Source of the DNA: Telopea speciosissima | Lineage: Eukaryota; Streptophyta; Magnoliopsida; Proteales; Proteaceae | DNA: 64,000 nt | Assembly: GCF_018873765.1 (NCBI RefSeq) | Contig: NC_057924.1 | Location: forward strand, 2,790,001-2,854,000 | Direction of reading: 5' to 3' | Shown: positions 33,845 through 45,330 of the stretch, in pieces | How positions within the stretch are numbered: the stretch's first letter is position 1 | How the letters are laid out: each line of letters begins with the position of its first letter | Notes under the pieces: generated by a model | The model's database searches: none | Told to the model about the DNA's origin: nothing | What the model saw: only the letters and a program-made list of their open reading frames with translations | Program-made: the position numbers and the translations under genes

Positions 33845-35362
33845 AGCTATTTATTACCCTAATTCTGATTTCCTAAATGCCAATGCAGGTCATAACTCTT
33901 CTTGGGGATGGAAAAGTATTCTTGTGGGAAGAAAAGTGCTCCTTAGTGGGCTTCTTTGGCTTGTGGAGAAAGGAGATAACATCGATGTGTGGAAAGATAA
34001 CTGGATCCCATCCTCGCCGAGCTTTAAAGTGGTTTATCCTAGACCGGCAGAGTGTCCCTTTTCCAAGGTTTATGATTTCATTGATGAGCCAAACCGTAGT
34101 TGGAAGGTGGATCTCTTGGATCAATATTTTCACCCATCTGATAAAGAAAGGATCTTAGCTATAAATCTTAGTCTCTATTCTAGAGAGGACTGCCAGGTGT
34201 GGGGTGGGGCAAGAAATGAGATTTTCTCTATAAAAACTGCCTACCATCTCTTAACTAACCTTCGAGATCAGCAATTGTCAGTCCAAGCCTCGTCATCTAG
34301 AAGACATGAATGGGAAGAAATATCTGGGGAGGTGTGGAAGAGAATCTGGAATGGGAAATCTCTCCCTAAAATCAAAGCTTTTCTTTGGAGATGTTGTGCC
34401 CAAGGAATTGCTACTGGAGAGGGCCTTAGGAAACGCCAAATTCCCATTGATCCGAGTTGCAAAAGATGTGGAGTTGAGGTGGAAACTATTGATCGCATTC
34501 TATTGGATTGTCCATTCGCGAGAGCTACGTGGTTCGGCAGCAATCTCTCCTTTGTTGTGCCTGCTGAAGGATCTCCAAAAATCTCTCCGTTTCTGCATCA
34601 TTGGAATCGTTTCCAATTTCCTAGCAAGGAGAAAAGCAAGGAGATTTTCAGCTTTGCTTCCTTTGTGTGTTGGTTTTTATGGCTAGCTCGAAACAAGTTA
34701 ATTTTCAAAGGAACTGTTTCTCCTCCAGTTGAAGTCGCTAGTAAAGCTGAGCGGGCTTGGTTTGAGTTCTGGGAGACTGAGGGTTCTCCTCACAAAGTCG
34801 TTTCAAGAAATTCGGTGGACCTTCAGCCGATGCCTAGATGGCTCCCTCCTCCAGAAAACTTTGTGAAATTGAATAGTGATGCAGCATTACCTCTGGATTC
34901 CTCTTTAGGTGGTTTGGGCTTCATCTTTAGAGATGTCAATGAGACAGTGCGAGGAGCTTGTTCATGTCTTGTCCCTTTCTCGGAATCTCTGGTTGGTGAA
35001 GCTTGGGCGTTGAGAGAAGGTTTGGTGTGGGCTAAGGAGAATTTGATCACTCTTTTGCGGGTCGAATCTGATAATGAGTTCCTTATCAATTGTTTAAATT
35101 TGATCTCCCCCTCCCCCCGATCTCAATCGCTCCTTTTGTAAACGATGCTCGCTTATTAGCATCGGGGTTCCAAGAATGCTCTTTCTCTTTTATTTCTAGA
35201 GATGCGAATGTTGTCGCTCATACTCTAGCTCGGAAGGCCATGTCTTTGGCATGTAAGACACTTTGGCCACTTTCCACTCCCTGGCTTCTTGACTTATGTA
35301 ATCAGGAAGCCTTGAGCTCCTCATGCCTCTTTCAATAAAATTTCTCCTTACCAAAAAAAAGA
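33845..35362 (+). mobile_element. Younger L1-type LINE 3' part with a 405-codon open frame
   Basis: A nearly intact frame (33924-35141) contains WLVEKGDNIDVWKDNWIPSS, a zf-RVT domain (WKRIWNGKSLPKIKAFLWRC then CKRCGVEVETIDRILLDCPFA) and an RNase H domain (FVKLNSDAALPLDSSLGGLGF, GEAWALREGLVWAKE, VESDNEFLINCLN). After one shift the tail continues ECSFSFISRDANVVAHTLAR to 35335, then AATAAAATTTCTCCTTACC and a poly-A. The upstream RT is absent, so it is 5'-truncated. It is the least decayed L1 in the window. It must not be called a host RNase H gene. Confidence 0.88.
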
Positions 35363-36854
35363 ATTTGTACAAGGGGTTTCTAAACAAAATCATTCATTGA
35401 ATGTGTGGCGTCTAGTGTGGAAAACAAGCATGCATCCTAAATTTCAAAATTTTTTTTTATTATTATTTATAGAAATTCCTCAATGAGGGTCATACCACTA
35501 GGGATAAATTACGTCATTTCCTTAACAATGATAACGTCAATGTAAAAGAGAAATTGATTGGCATCTTTTTATTTCTTGGGGCTTCTCCAAAAGAATATGG
35601 GCGATAGGATTATTGAGACTTAGATCTAAATATCTTTATGCTCGGTCATTTTTTAATTTTCTTGAGAACATATAAGAATCTCCCTTGATGAATACACTTG
35701 ATACATCTTTTATCTTAATCGTGTTCTTCATTACTTGCTACTTCTTATGGGTTGCTAGGAACCGTTGCGAACTATATATCCAAAACCCAGCCTAACCAAT
35801 TTCTTATCTGAATCTTGTTCAGTCAGCTCAAGATCATGTTACTTCCAATTCCCCAACTTTTACCCTAACTGAATACCATGAGCTGCTTAAATATGGGAGG
35901 CATGCTATCATGTGTGATGGAAGTATGCAAAAGAGACAAATGAAGCAAAATGTACACTAGATATTGCTTATAATAAGACGTCTGTTGATATTTTTATGGA
36001 CTTCAGTTCACAGGGAGCATGTGCAGGAAGCCGAGGCAAGAGCCATGTACCAGGGATTACAAAGAGCAAGAGAATTGGGAGCTACAACCATAGGCATCTA
36101 GACTGATTGTCAAAGTTCAGTTGATTGGTGGCAACAATATATGAAGAATTGGCGCATTCTCTAGCTCGAAAGGCCTTGAGTGTGGCAAAACAGACAAATT
36201 GGACCATTTCCTCTCCCTGGCTCCTTGACCTTTGTAATAAGGTTGTCGGATGTTTATCTTGCCCCCACTTGCAATAAGATTTCACTTTACCCAAAAAAAT
36301 AAAGGATAACCTTTCATGTGAGATCTACAATAGCTCAAATGTGGATGTAGGTAGGGTTTTTTTTCTTTCTTTCCTCTCTTTACTCTTTTATATAAATGAG
36401 GGAGAGAATTCTCTAAGCAAACGGCATTGAGGTGCATACCTTTCTTTTTTGGGGGGACCGAAAGATAACACTTCGCTAAAGAAAGGCTTCCTGGGAGAAT
36501 CTCTAGGAAGTAACAAAGGAAATATTTACAAAGAAAGGTGGTCGTTGTGACCAACAGACCTTCTTTTTTTTTTGGTATCGAGGAGCATACCAATAAGGAT
36601 AATAATGATCGATTTCCATGCCTTTCTCTCTCTTCATTTCAATTATTTTTCTAAGCATTTCTTGGGAAATTTCAATATTACTCAAAAATAACTTTCAATT
36701 TATTAAATAACCCACCAATCTTTGATTTAACAAATACAAAACAAATTTAACCAAAAAAAAAGATAAAAGATAAAAGAAACATACACAAGATACAGATGGG
36801 TATTACAAAACTACTCAAAATACTGTTTTTCCCTCACCCAACTACACGCAGATG

Positions 36855-36985
36855 CACACCCCCACGTTCGCGCCCACGCCCACACACATGCACACACACA
36901 AGCACACGTACACGCACACTCACATCCACATGCATATGCACACGCACACGTACAGGCACACCCACACGCACAGTGATAGCTATGT
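36855..36985. repeat. (CA)n / (CACACG)n tract
   Basis: About 130 bp of imperfect CACACG/CACATG/CACACC units. Frames across it give Thr/Arg/His repeats and are not genes. Confidence 0.85.
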
Positions 36986-37514
36986 TGGCATTGTACTGAC
37001 GAGGAAGGAATACGAACAATACGAACAATAGAACAAAGGTACTCATTTTCCCTTTCCTCACAACTGCGATGGATTTCTTTGATGTTTTTGTCAGACTAGT
37101 AGATTTTGGTAGGTCTTTGGTCGACTTTTTTGTGGCAATGGTGGTGGTGGGTCTCTTCTTTCTTGCTTAATTGTTAATAAGAGCTCCGACTAGGGCTTCA
37201 ATAGGCAAGACTATGTTGAAAGAATCAATCCTATGATTTCACATCTTGCATTGCCATAGATGATCAATTCTATCACCGTCTTCTTCTTCTCCTTCCCCTA
37301 TCGGAATGAACCTATAAAGGCCTTTGTCGTCTTTCACCTTCAATCACCCCAAACAAATCATTTTCAAAATGGAAGGAAACCTCCCAAAAACAAAACAATT
37401 AGGAAATAGAACAAGAGTCTTTTCTTATCTATCACCTTCCCCTCTCTTTACTGACCTACCAAACCTAGCTTAAGATATCTAGATTGTATTTGGGGTAATT
37501 TATTCAAGGGGAAA

Positions 37515-37675
37515 AGAACGCTACCTGGTTGCATGGCCCATGCGGCTCATGGGCCTACATACTGAATGCGTAAAAAGTACTATGCTACCCCATGGAAAGG
37601 CGAAAATCCCGTCTAGGGTGATGCTTGCATGCAGACTCCCATAGGTCCAAGTAGCGATCTCTTTCCCTTTATTCA
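37515..37675. repeat. Foldback MITE family C
   Basis: Reads AAAAGAACGCTACCTGGTTG, CATGGCCCATGCGGCTCATG, a core with AGTACTATGCTACCCC...GGCGAAAATCC, and an end near AAGTAGCGATCTC. This is the same layout as copies at 51865, 53830 and 59165. Confidence 0.7.
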
Positions 37676-39650
37676 ATTAGTTATACTCACAATACTACCA
37701 TAATCCAGAATGAGAGAGAAGAAAAAAAACTCCCTCTCTCTCTCTCTCTCCTCAATAGGGGATTAGAGCTTTAAATAATTCGATGTTAGGTAGGTAATGC
37801 CTGATGGGTCTCAGACAATGCCCGACGCAACGAAGGATTGGATTGTTCTTCTCTTGCATGTAAAATATATTGTACAAAACTTGGGGAGGAAACGAGTTAC
37901 CTTTGAATGGTAAATGTAGCTCCTCCACACGATATTAGGTCTTCAACCACAACGCAAGGAATATGTCTACGCAATCGATCCGTTCGTTGATGTGCACACA
38001 AACACTCTCTCACCTAGGGTTTCTGTAAACCCTAATTTCCATTCGAAGAGGGAAGGAAAGATAGAGAGAGAATCGATAAAGAGAGGGAGAGGACTGCAAA
38101 AATCGTATGAGCCCTTTCCCCTTCTCCTCCTTTTAATTAAAGAGAGTTGCCTGCTTAGGGTGGGCTTCCCAGTTGGAATGCAATTGGGATTCATAATCCC
38201 TTGGAGATTTTTAATCCCAACATTGCCTTATTTGGCTCAATGACACGTATCTCTATCAATCCTTCAATGACAAGTGTAATTGTATGTTACAAACGAGAGA
38301 AGCAATAGAATTTCTTTGGGTACCCTACCTAATCAAAATATCTTATAATATCCATTAATTTAATCAATGATTAGGGCGAAAGAACACCACCCGATCACGT
38401 CAGACATGCCACCTCCTGTACCCTGACACAAGGCCGCGCAAAATGACTACCACACCTCTAATCATTTTTGGATTATGTCTATAAGTAAGATGCTTCTAAG
38501 GTTTTTGTTTTAAAACAAACCAAGAATAAATTATCCATGGCCCATAGATTATCTGTAAGAGTTGAGATTGAAAACGGTCTTCAAACTTCGTATGACATAT
38601 TTTAATTATTATTAATTTTTTCTTCACCCCCAGAAAAAGTTAAATTTGGCATATTTCTCAATCATATGTCCCACCATTATTTGAGCTTTAAAACCTTACA
38701 AATTTCCATTTGTCAAGACCCCATAATCCAATGTTGAGTTTCATCCACTGTTTCCTAGCTTGTATATACAAGTTGGAAATGAGTTTAGGATGAAACTTAT
38801 TTAATAGATAAGAGCCAACCAAATTGTTACATGGCATATATGAGGGACATTAAAATAACTTCTCCTAACTGAAACATATAAAGGACATTTACTACAAGCA
38901 ACTTTGGTAAATAGGTAGGCATAAGCCCTTTAAATTTGTTAATTTCAAGTAAAGAGCTTGTCATGTGGCAAAATAAAATCTTAAAAAAATGGCTTAAAAA
39001 AATTATGCCAAACACCTTAACACTTGAAAATACAAGCTGAAATTTCAATAAAATGCCAGACATTAAGTTAGACCACCAAATTTAACATGTAACGAATTCA
39101 TATAAAACTAATAGACCAAAATCTTATAATTGTCCAGGTCATCCCTCCATTTGTTGCGGCTATGACTAGCATAATTTGCATCATTTATGCTACTTTTTTT
39201 TGTCATGTTTGTATATTGTAAGAGACTAAATAGATTTTACAAGATTAAATTTGGATACTTAGATGAAATACATATTAGATATCAAACCAGGTTCAAATGG
39301 TGTACATGCCTATCTTTTTAAAATTTGGATACTAACAATCCTATCCAAATTTGATCTTTTTACATCCCTACCCTCTACTAATATTTATTTTCACCTTTTA
39401 TTGGATTTTCATCTAAGTAATAATTCTAGACTATATCTATAGTCATTTGACTAAACTAGGTCAGTCCATGCTCTTGGAATATCATACACCAACTTTTGCA
39501 CTTCCAAAAGAAATTTAGAAATGCAATTGGACTATTCAAAACATCACAAGATCACAATGCAGGTTATATTACTGGCAAAAGAGAACCTTCCACCAGGCAT
39601 CAAATTTTACACCACAAATAAGTCAGTAAACAAATTTACTTACACTTCTC

Positions 39651-40012
39651 GAAGATGCCAATTCTTGGTCCAGAGGGGTTGCAGGATCTTTTTGTAACTC
39701 TTCCTTAGGTCTATCACAGAACTTGCACAATTTCTGATAATATTTTCAGAATAGAGAATCGATGTTACTGTCGAATTCATTTCTCATATTCCCATGGCTT
39801 GGTTTGAACAAAAAGATTACATAGGGGCATCTTCAACTAGTAGGTGGAAGATGCCAATTCATGGTTAGGAAAGGAGTTGCAGTATCTTTTTGTGACTCTT
39901 CCCAAGGTCTCTTACAGAACTTACAAAATTTCTATAATATTTTTGGATTAGATAATCCATGTTACTGTCGAATTCATTTCTCATACGCCAATGGCTTGGT
40001 TTGAGCAAAAAG
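39651..40012. repeat. 196-bp tandem duplication, diverged
   Basis: Units start at 39651 and 39847 (GAAGATGCCAATTCTTGG and GAAGATGCCAATTCATGG). Shared parts include TTACTGTCGAATTCATTTCT and ATGGCTTGGTTTGA. The second unit ends near 40012. It lies in the 3' flank of the thymidine kinase gene. Confidence 0.85.
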
Positions 40013-40015
40013 ATA

Positions 40016-40190
40016 GTGGTACAACAAACCTACAAGAAAACCATGCAAATAGAAAGAGAACCACCTTCAATATATATGCATATATAGTGATACAAAAACC
40101 CTACAAGAAAACCATGAAAATAGAAAGAGAAGTACCTTCAATATATGTGGATATATAGTGATACAACAACCCTACACGAAAACCATGAAA
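40016..40190. repeat. 71-bp tandem repeat, about 2.5 units
   Basis: Units start at 40016, 40087 and 40158 (GTGGTACAAC, GTGATACAAA, GTGATACAAC), each with CTACAAGAAAACCATG and GAAAGAGAA, ending CAATATATAT...ATATATA. Directly follows the 196-bp duplication. Confidence 0.88.
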
Positions 40191-40322
40191 AATTCAGAAG
40201 TATCAGTTTGTACAGACTAGTGAGCGACCAAATGTAACAAACCTAACACAATAAATTAGACTGCAAAGTAGAAAGAGACCATATCAACTGGGTAGGGGAG
40301 GTGCTTCAAGGTAAGAATCACA

Positions 40323-41892
40323 TTAAATCTTTTGAGATTCTAGAACAATCCTGGTACTTTCAATGACTGCTTGTCCATTTACATAGTGCTGCCGGCAGAC
40401 CGGCATGTAAACATCAGCCCCACCAATCAGTTCCGTTTGTGTATCCTTTGTCTTCCTCAAGGTAAAGAAAGCCCGCTTGCCACATAGCTCACATCGAGCA
40501 GTCAACTTGGTTACAGAATCAGCTATTGGTATAATGTCGAGCACAGAACCAAAGCTCCTTCTGCCAACAAATTGTCCATGAAATCAGGTTACTGTGCATT
40601 GCCATGGTAACAAATTGGTGGGGATAAGGAAAAAAGTAGCATAAAAAAGCACGTACAGAGCTAGAGACAGAAGTTCCTAGCATCAATCCTTTTATGGTTT
40701 AACTGAATAACCAACAACGCAAGTTCTCAAATACGAATGTTGATGCAGATGGACTAATTTCAGGCAGTACCTCAAGTAGTCTCCATCAAGGCCTGCAACA
40801 ATTACGGTCTTCCCATCGTGATCAGCTGCCTCACAGCAGAAATCATATAGATCTTCAAAAAATTGAGCTTCATCGATCCCTATCACATCTAGCTGCCACA
40901 GATAGCATTGAATTAAGAACACTTACTGCATGGAGATGGAGATTACTAAAAGCAGCAGCCAATACCTAAGAGACAACACTAGTACAGTCTGAAACGCTCA
41001 AAAATTTCCAGTCCTTTCAATCAGCTCCTCTGACAAATTGTTTCAAGGCTTGACGATTACATGAACATTAATTAAGTGATATACTAATCGAATAATAAAC
41101 CATTCCAGAATATTGCCCCTTTTCCCCCAAAAAAAATTGATGGCTGCCATCAAGTATCAAACAAAAGAAATAAACGGGCAAGCCAAACAACATTCAAATG
41201 ATTCAAACTCTCAAACTTTAAAATACCTTTTCATAAGCATCGACTCCAAACTTTTGCCTGAAAGATGATAGTTCCGACAAGGCCCAACACGGAAATTTTG
41301 CTCCATCATGCGTTACAATAGAATCTAACCCATATCTCGTATCCTTATTCGAGTTTATTATTGCTACATCTCTGTGAAAATATAAGTTAAGATAAGCATA
41401 AGACTCAGGAATCTGACTATAGTACATCTCAAAACTAGGGTTCAAAAAATAAATTCCACAAAGATCTAAATTCTAATTGAGACCACCTTCATTTGAATAT
41501 CACTTTTAATTCTGAAACCCCATAATTTACAGAAAAATATCGTCAGAGGTAAGAAAAGAAGCAAACCTGCCGTTTTTACTTTCAGTCTGGATACGGTGGA
41601 GGAGAGCGGTGGTTTTACCAGCAAACATTGGGCCAACGATTACATGGATCTCGCCATAAGAGAACCGAGGCGCCTTCATTCGCGAGTTCGAGCTCTTGAC
41701 GGAGGTCGAAATCGAGGAATTGAAAGAAGAAAAGGGTCTCAGGCGTAGAATATTGGGGTTTACGATAGATATAGATTCGTCATAGAGGGTTTGAGGGATC
41801 TGAAAATAGAGTGATGGCCTTGTTCTGGTGAGATGACAAGGGAATATTGAAAGAGTGGGAGAGAGGAAGAGGAGGGATTTCATTCTCCGCAT
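40323..41892 (-). CDS. TK1b: Thymidine kinase, organelle-targeted type (TK1b-like)
   Basis: Exons are 41892-41567, 41371-41227, 40892-40771 and 40560-40323, together 831 nt and 276 residues. Splice sites are canonical and all phases agree. The enzyme uses ATP to phosphorylate thymidine to dTMP in the nucleotide salvage pathway. The Walker A loop GPMFAGKTT is near residues 87-95, the catalytic DEAQFF near 164-169, then [12 protein letters not shown] (lasso and phosphate region). [10 protein letters not shown] with YMPVCRQHY supplies the zinc-binding cysteines and histidine. About 70 residues before the kinase core are rich in Ser, Arg and hydrophobics with few acids, as in a plastid or mitochondrial transit peptide; Arabidopsis TK1b (At5g23070) has such an extension. 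Starts at MRR (41892) or MKS (41883) are both possible. Confidence 0.94.
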
Positions 41893-43917
41893 AAATACAA
41901 TGAATATAATCTGTGGTGATTAAGAAAATTTTGCAATTTCTTCGGAGGAATCGATGGGGGAGAAGGGGGTTTAAGGTTTTTCAAGGGTTTTCCATTTCCC
42001 TTTCAATTTTTTATGCTTTGGGAACTTGGAGGGAAGGACGAAAGGAGACTTGACCAATTTAACTGTGATTTGGAATCATAGTTTTCCTTTTCGTCGAAGA
42101 TATTTCTTTTTCCTTGTCCGTTTGTTTTCATGTAAATTCGTGGAAAATGAAAATGTTACTGTAATGTACGATTTTTTCATTGTTTGTTGGGTGAAAGTGC
42201 TCTGTCAGGGAGTGTGGCCTATATCAATACTCTCTTGAGTGTCTCTCTTTTCTCTCATATGAGAAGATATTTTTGCCTTTTTATTTTAAAGAGGAGAGAG
42301 ATAGACACATGGGAGTGCTAGCGTAAGCTACACTCCTAGACAGAAAACTACTATTACATTTTTACCCTACAAAGAAACACATTAAAAAAAAAAAAAAAAA
42401 AATCTTATAAATGGGAATAGAAAAACTAGAAAATTCTGATCCTTTATTTAGAAAAACTATTTTCTTCTGGGTGAAAAAAGATTGCCACAACGGACGCTAG
42501 TAATTACGCAGATTCTTCAACACATCTTGTGACATCCCACATATCCTCTTCTCATTAAAACAATAAAACCCCTAATGGACGGTTTTGATTTTTGATTTTT
42601 CACTGTTCATTGGTGAAAATTTACACTCTCACATCGTAGTGATCCCTCTCTCTTTTTTTTTAATATAATGGCAGAAGTGTGATGGGATGACCAATCAGAA
42701 CTATTGATTAGGTTGACCACTTAGAATTGTCCATTATGTCAAATTTTATGGTCCAATTCAACCATATATCTCGTGTCTTATGTTCAAGGTTGAAATAAGT
42801 GGAATTTAATATAAGTCGATTTTGTTTTCAATTCAATTGAAATTGGTAGAGAATCAGCCTAAACCCTAGAAATCCATAAGAATTCATTTTGAGCATCTAA
42901 TGGATTACCACTGTAGCTACAGCTACAGTCAGCCTCTTCTGATTTATGAAGGCCCTTGTCCATTGTTGAGCTACCCCTCCTTTCTATAAATAAAACACAA
43001 CTTTTTAGAACCTCCATCAAATTAGAATACAAATAAAGGAAAAAAGAAGCTCTGTCTAGATCCCAACATGTGTCCTCTCACATAATGGGATGTGGGATCT
43101 ATATACTTTCCACCGATACACTCTCACTTATTTTGACCCTGTCTGAGCACCATGTGGATGATACCATTCTCTACATTATTGGTGATGTGACATGTATATT
43201 CCTCACAATAACACCCTGTGAAACCTTCTTATAAATAGTCAACTCGACTAAGACTTTGCCCAAAACAAACTATAGTCATGGTTTCAAATATCGGTATCGG
43301 ATCAGCCATATCGGCTGATAACGAAACTTGGCCGATACCATATAGCATAATGGTCCATAGTAAGGGCAAAAATGTCCAAGAATTGAAATATATTTTTTTT
43401 TTAAAGAAAAAACGGAGGCAAATTAAACCATCGTGTACAACGGATCCATGTACCGATATTTAAAACCCTGACTACAGTAGAGATGTTGGGACAAATTCAT
43501 TTTTGCTTCATACAATCATTACCAAGAGACGCAAAACTCCAGGAACGAACCATTGAAGATTTTGTATTGGATATCTTGTTGGCACTCTTTTTCCTTTTGA
43601 AGCAGAATGAGTAAGTTTTTCTGTGTCCAGCAATAGAACCCATCTGCTATATTTCAACCCTCTTGGCCGGGTCACTCCTGAATTCTCATCTATGTCGTCA
43701 ACACATATCGGTATCGTCGGAGACCAACACTGATACAGATTGGGTGTATCGGCAAAATACTGGATCATTTTTTGAAATTACGCCCAATACGGACTTGATT
43801 CCAGTTGATCCATATCGGTATAAGTATCAGTATCGGTTTGGTACATGTGCCAAGCACAATATACATTTATAGTGCTCCTTCCAAAAATATTTTCCAAGCC
43901 TCTTCTTTAACTCCCTG
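41893..43917. other. Intergenic DNA between the thymidine kinase and PPR genes
   Basis: No gene is seen. The first 150 bp are the likely thymidine kinase promoter and leader. It holds a family C-like scrap (42280-42355), an A run at 42384-42401, a CTCACATAATG-type repeat (43040-43230), a family A hAT MITE (43277-43470) and a second TATCGG-rich scrap (43690-43860) close to the PPR stop codon. Confidence 0.6.
43277..43470. mobile_element. hAT MITE, family A
   Basis: Ends CATGGTTTCAAATATCGG and GATATTTAAAACCCTG. Flanks ACTATAGT (43269-43276) and ACTACAGT (43471-43478) are an 8-bp target duplication with one mismatch. The core has TATCGGATCAGCCATATCGG. Confidence 0.85.
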
Positions 43918-45330
43918 TCATGAACTCCATAAATCAGGAACATAACCCCCATCCCTTAAATTGCTAGTGAGTTTCTTCATGGTCTTATATATCTGCTCTG
44001 TTTGTTGATGAGAGTTATCTCCAACAAGAAATGTATGGACTTTACCTTTGACCTCTATCCAACTATATCCAGGCTCCTTTTTCACCCTGGCTGCCCTCAT
44101 CACCTCCCTAACCTCTGCAACATTTTTCCACAACCCGAAAGAAGCATAGGAATTGGACAGGACAACATACTTTCCAGCATTTTGTGTTTCCAGCTCAAAG
44201 AACTTCTTTGCTGCAAGCTTCACCAATTCTATGTCTCCATGAATTCGACATGCACCCAGCAAAGCACCCCAAATGACTGAATATTCATGGCAAGGTGAGT
44301 TCTGAACAAATGTATAAGCCTCCTTTAACCTCCCTGCTCGCCCCAAGAGATCTACCATAGCTGCATAGTGTTTCCCCCTCGGCCTAATACCATAATCTCT
44401 TGTCATCGATGAGAAGTACCTCCAACCCTCATTTACAAGGCCTCCATGACTACAAGCAGAAAGGACAGCAAGAAAAGTAACATAGTTTGGTTTAAACCCT
44501 TCATTTAACATTCTGTGGTAGAGCTCCAAAACTTCTTGTACTCCACCATGAATACCATACCCGGAGATCAGAGCAGTCCATGTAATAACATTCCTCTCGG
44601 AGGACTTGTTGAAGACCCGATGACCATCCTGGCGACTACTGCATTTGAAGTACATATCCATGAGAGAGCTGTTAACCACAACATTTTCTCTAGTTTGGGT
44701 CTTGATCATGACACCATGAGCCCGCTTCCCTTGCTCCAGAGTAGCTAGTGTGGCACAAGCTCGGAACACTGATGCAAATGTGAATTGGTCTGGCTTCAAA
44801 CCACTCTGTCTCAACCTGTAATATAGATCCAGTCCTATCTCTTCAAGACCCTTTTGCACATACCCGGAGATCATGGCATTCCATGAAACTAAAGTTGGGT
44901 CAGGAATTCTACCGAACAATATATGGGCAGTTTCCATATCTCCATTTTTTGCATATAATATTAGTAATTTGGTCTGCAAAAACTTATCAGGGAGAAATCC
45001 AACTTTGAGCATTTGAGCATGGATATATTTACCTTCATTGAATTGTTTTCTAAAAATGGATTCTTGCAATAAAAGAGCGTAAGTTTGAGGATCCAGCGGT
45101 GATCCAGTGTGACACAAGATGCTAACTGCTTCCGTCAATCTCCCTGAATAACAAAGACCCTTCAATCTTGCATCTAATTCGGTGAAGCTCTCTCGGGTCC
45201 ATGGGGGGACATGAAAACATCTTCGCAGTGGTAATCGCATTTCACATGACGGATGTGATTTGATGGTTGCAACTACAGGAAAGACTAACCCAGAGAAACC
45301 TTCCGACTTCCGAGAGGGAAGCAAACTCAA
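43918..45330 (-). CDS. PLS-class pentatricopeptide repeat protein, E-type (At4g16470-like)
   Basis: This is a single-exon gene of 470 residues, as is usual for plant PPR genes. From about residue 50 it has repeated 35-residue PPR units: LDARLKGLCYSGRLTEAV, TYALLLQE...GKYIHAQMLKVGF, VSWNAMISGYVQKGLEEIGL, FTFASVFRACATLATLEQGKRAHG, ITWTALISGYGIHGGVQEVL, VTFLAVLSACSHGGLVNEG, YAAMVDLLGRAGRLKEAYTF. It ends in E/E+ motifs (VIWGALLGACRIHGD, YVVLSNSYASFGLWKNVAEVR, KKEPGYSWIEVKGKVHTFLVGD, then DGGYVPDLWSS) and stops before any DYW domain. The order closely follows Arabidopsis At4g16470. PLS proteins bind organelle RNA and mostly guide C-to-U editing. Without a DYW deaminase it would need a partner. The N-terminus is basic and Ser-rich, fitting plastid or mitochondrial import. 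Confidence 0.93.
   Translation of the reverse strand: MSLLPSRKSEGFSGLVFPVVATIKSHPSCEMRLPLRRCFHVPPWTRESFTELDARLKGLCYSGRLTEAVSILCHTGSPLDPQTYALLLQESIFRKQFNEGKYIHAQMLKVGFLPDKFLQTKLLILYAKNGDMETAHILFGRIPDPTLVSWNAMISGYVQKGLEEIGLDLYYRLRQSGLKPDQFTFASVFRACATLATLEQGKRAHGVMIKTQTRENVVVNSSLMDMYFKCSSRQDGHRVFNKSSERNVITWTALISGYGIHGGVQEVLELYHRMLNEGFKPNYVTFLAVLSACSHGGLVNEGWRYFSSMTRDYGIRPRGKHYAAMVDLLGRAGRLKEAYTFVQNSPCHEYSVIWGALLGACRIHGDIELVKLAAKKFFELETQNAGKYVVLSNSYASFGLWKNVAEVREVMRAARVKKEPGYSWIEVKGKVHTFLVGDNSHQQTEQIYKTMKKLTSNLRDGGYVPDLWSS

Larger units (their letters stand above)
33440..36298 (+). mobile_element. Older L1-type LINE, plus strand, split by a younger L1
   Basis: The 5' part (33440-33845) reads LENRSILIKLVLISIPTYLM, FELLIGRTWNLPLRNSIF and ALTTKAAIRFLSL. 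The 3' part (about 35365-36298) reads SLNVWRLVWKTSMHPKFQNF, TTRDKLRHFLNNDN and a decayed RNase H region, ending TTTACCCAAAAAAATAAAGG. The two parts are in the correct L1 order, and the inner L1 (33845-35362), which starts again with an earlier domain, lies between them. Heavily decayed, with many stops. Confidence 0.75.
36299..40322. other. Intergenic DNA, no gene seen
   Basis: The stretch holds a CA-rich tract (36840-36985), a family C MITE (37515-37675), a CT/GA run near 37735-37750 and local tandem duplications (39651-40190) beside the thymidine kinase 3' end. 37990-38250 and 38280-39540 show only short frames with no domain signal. Confidence 0.6.

Noticed and set aside
36796-36999. Thr/Arg/His-rich frame
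   Set aside because: Translation of the CA/CACACG repeat.
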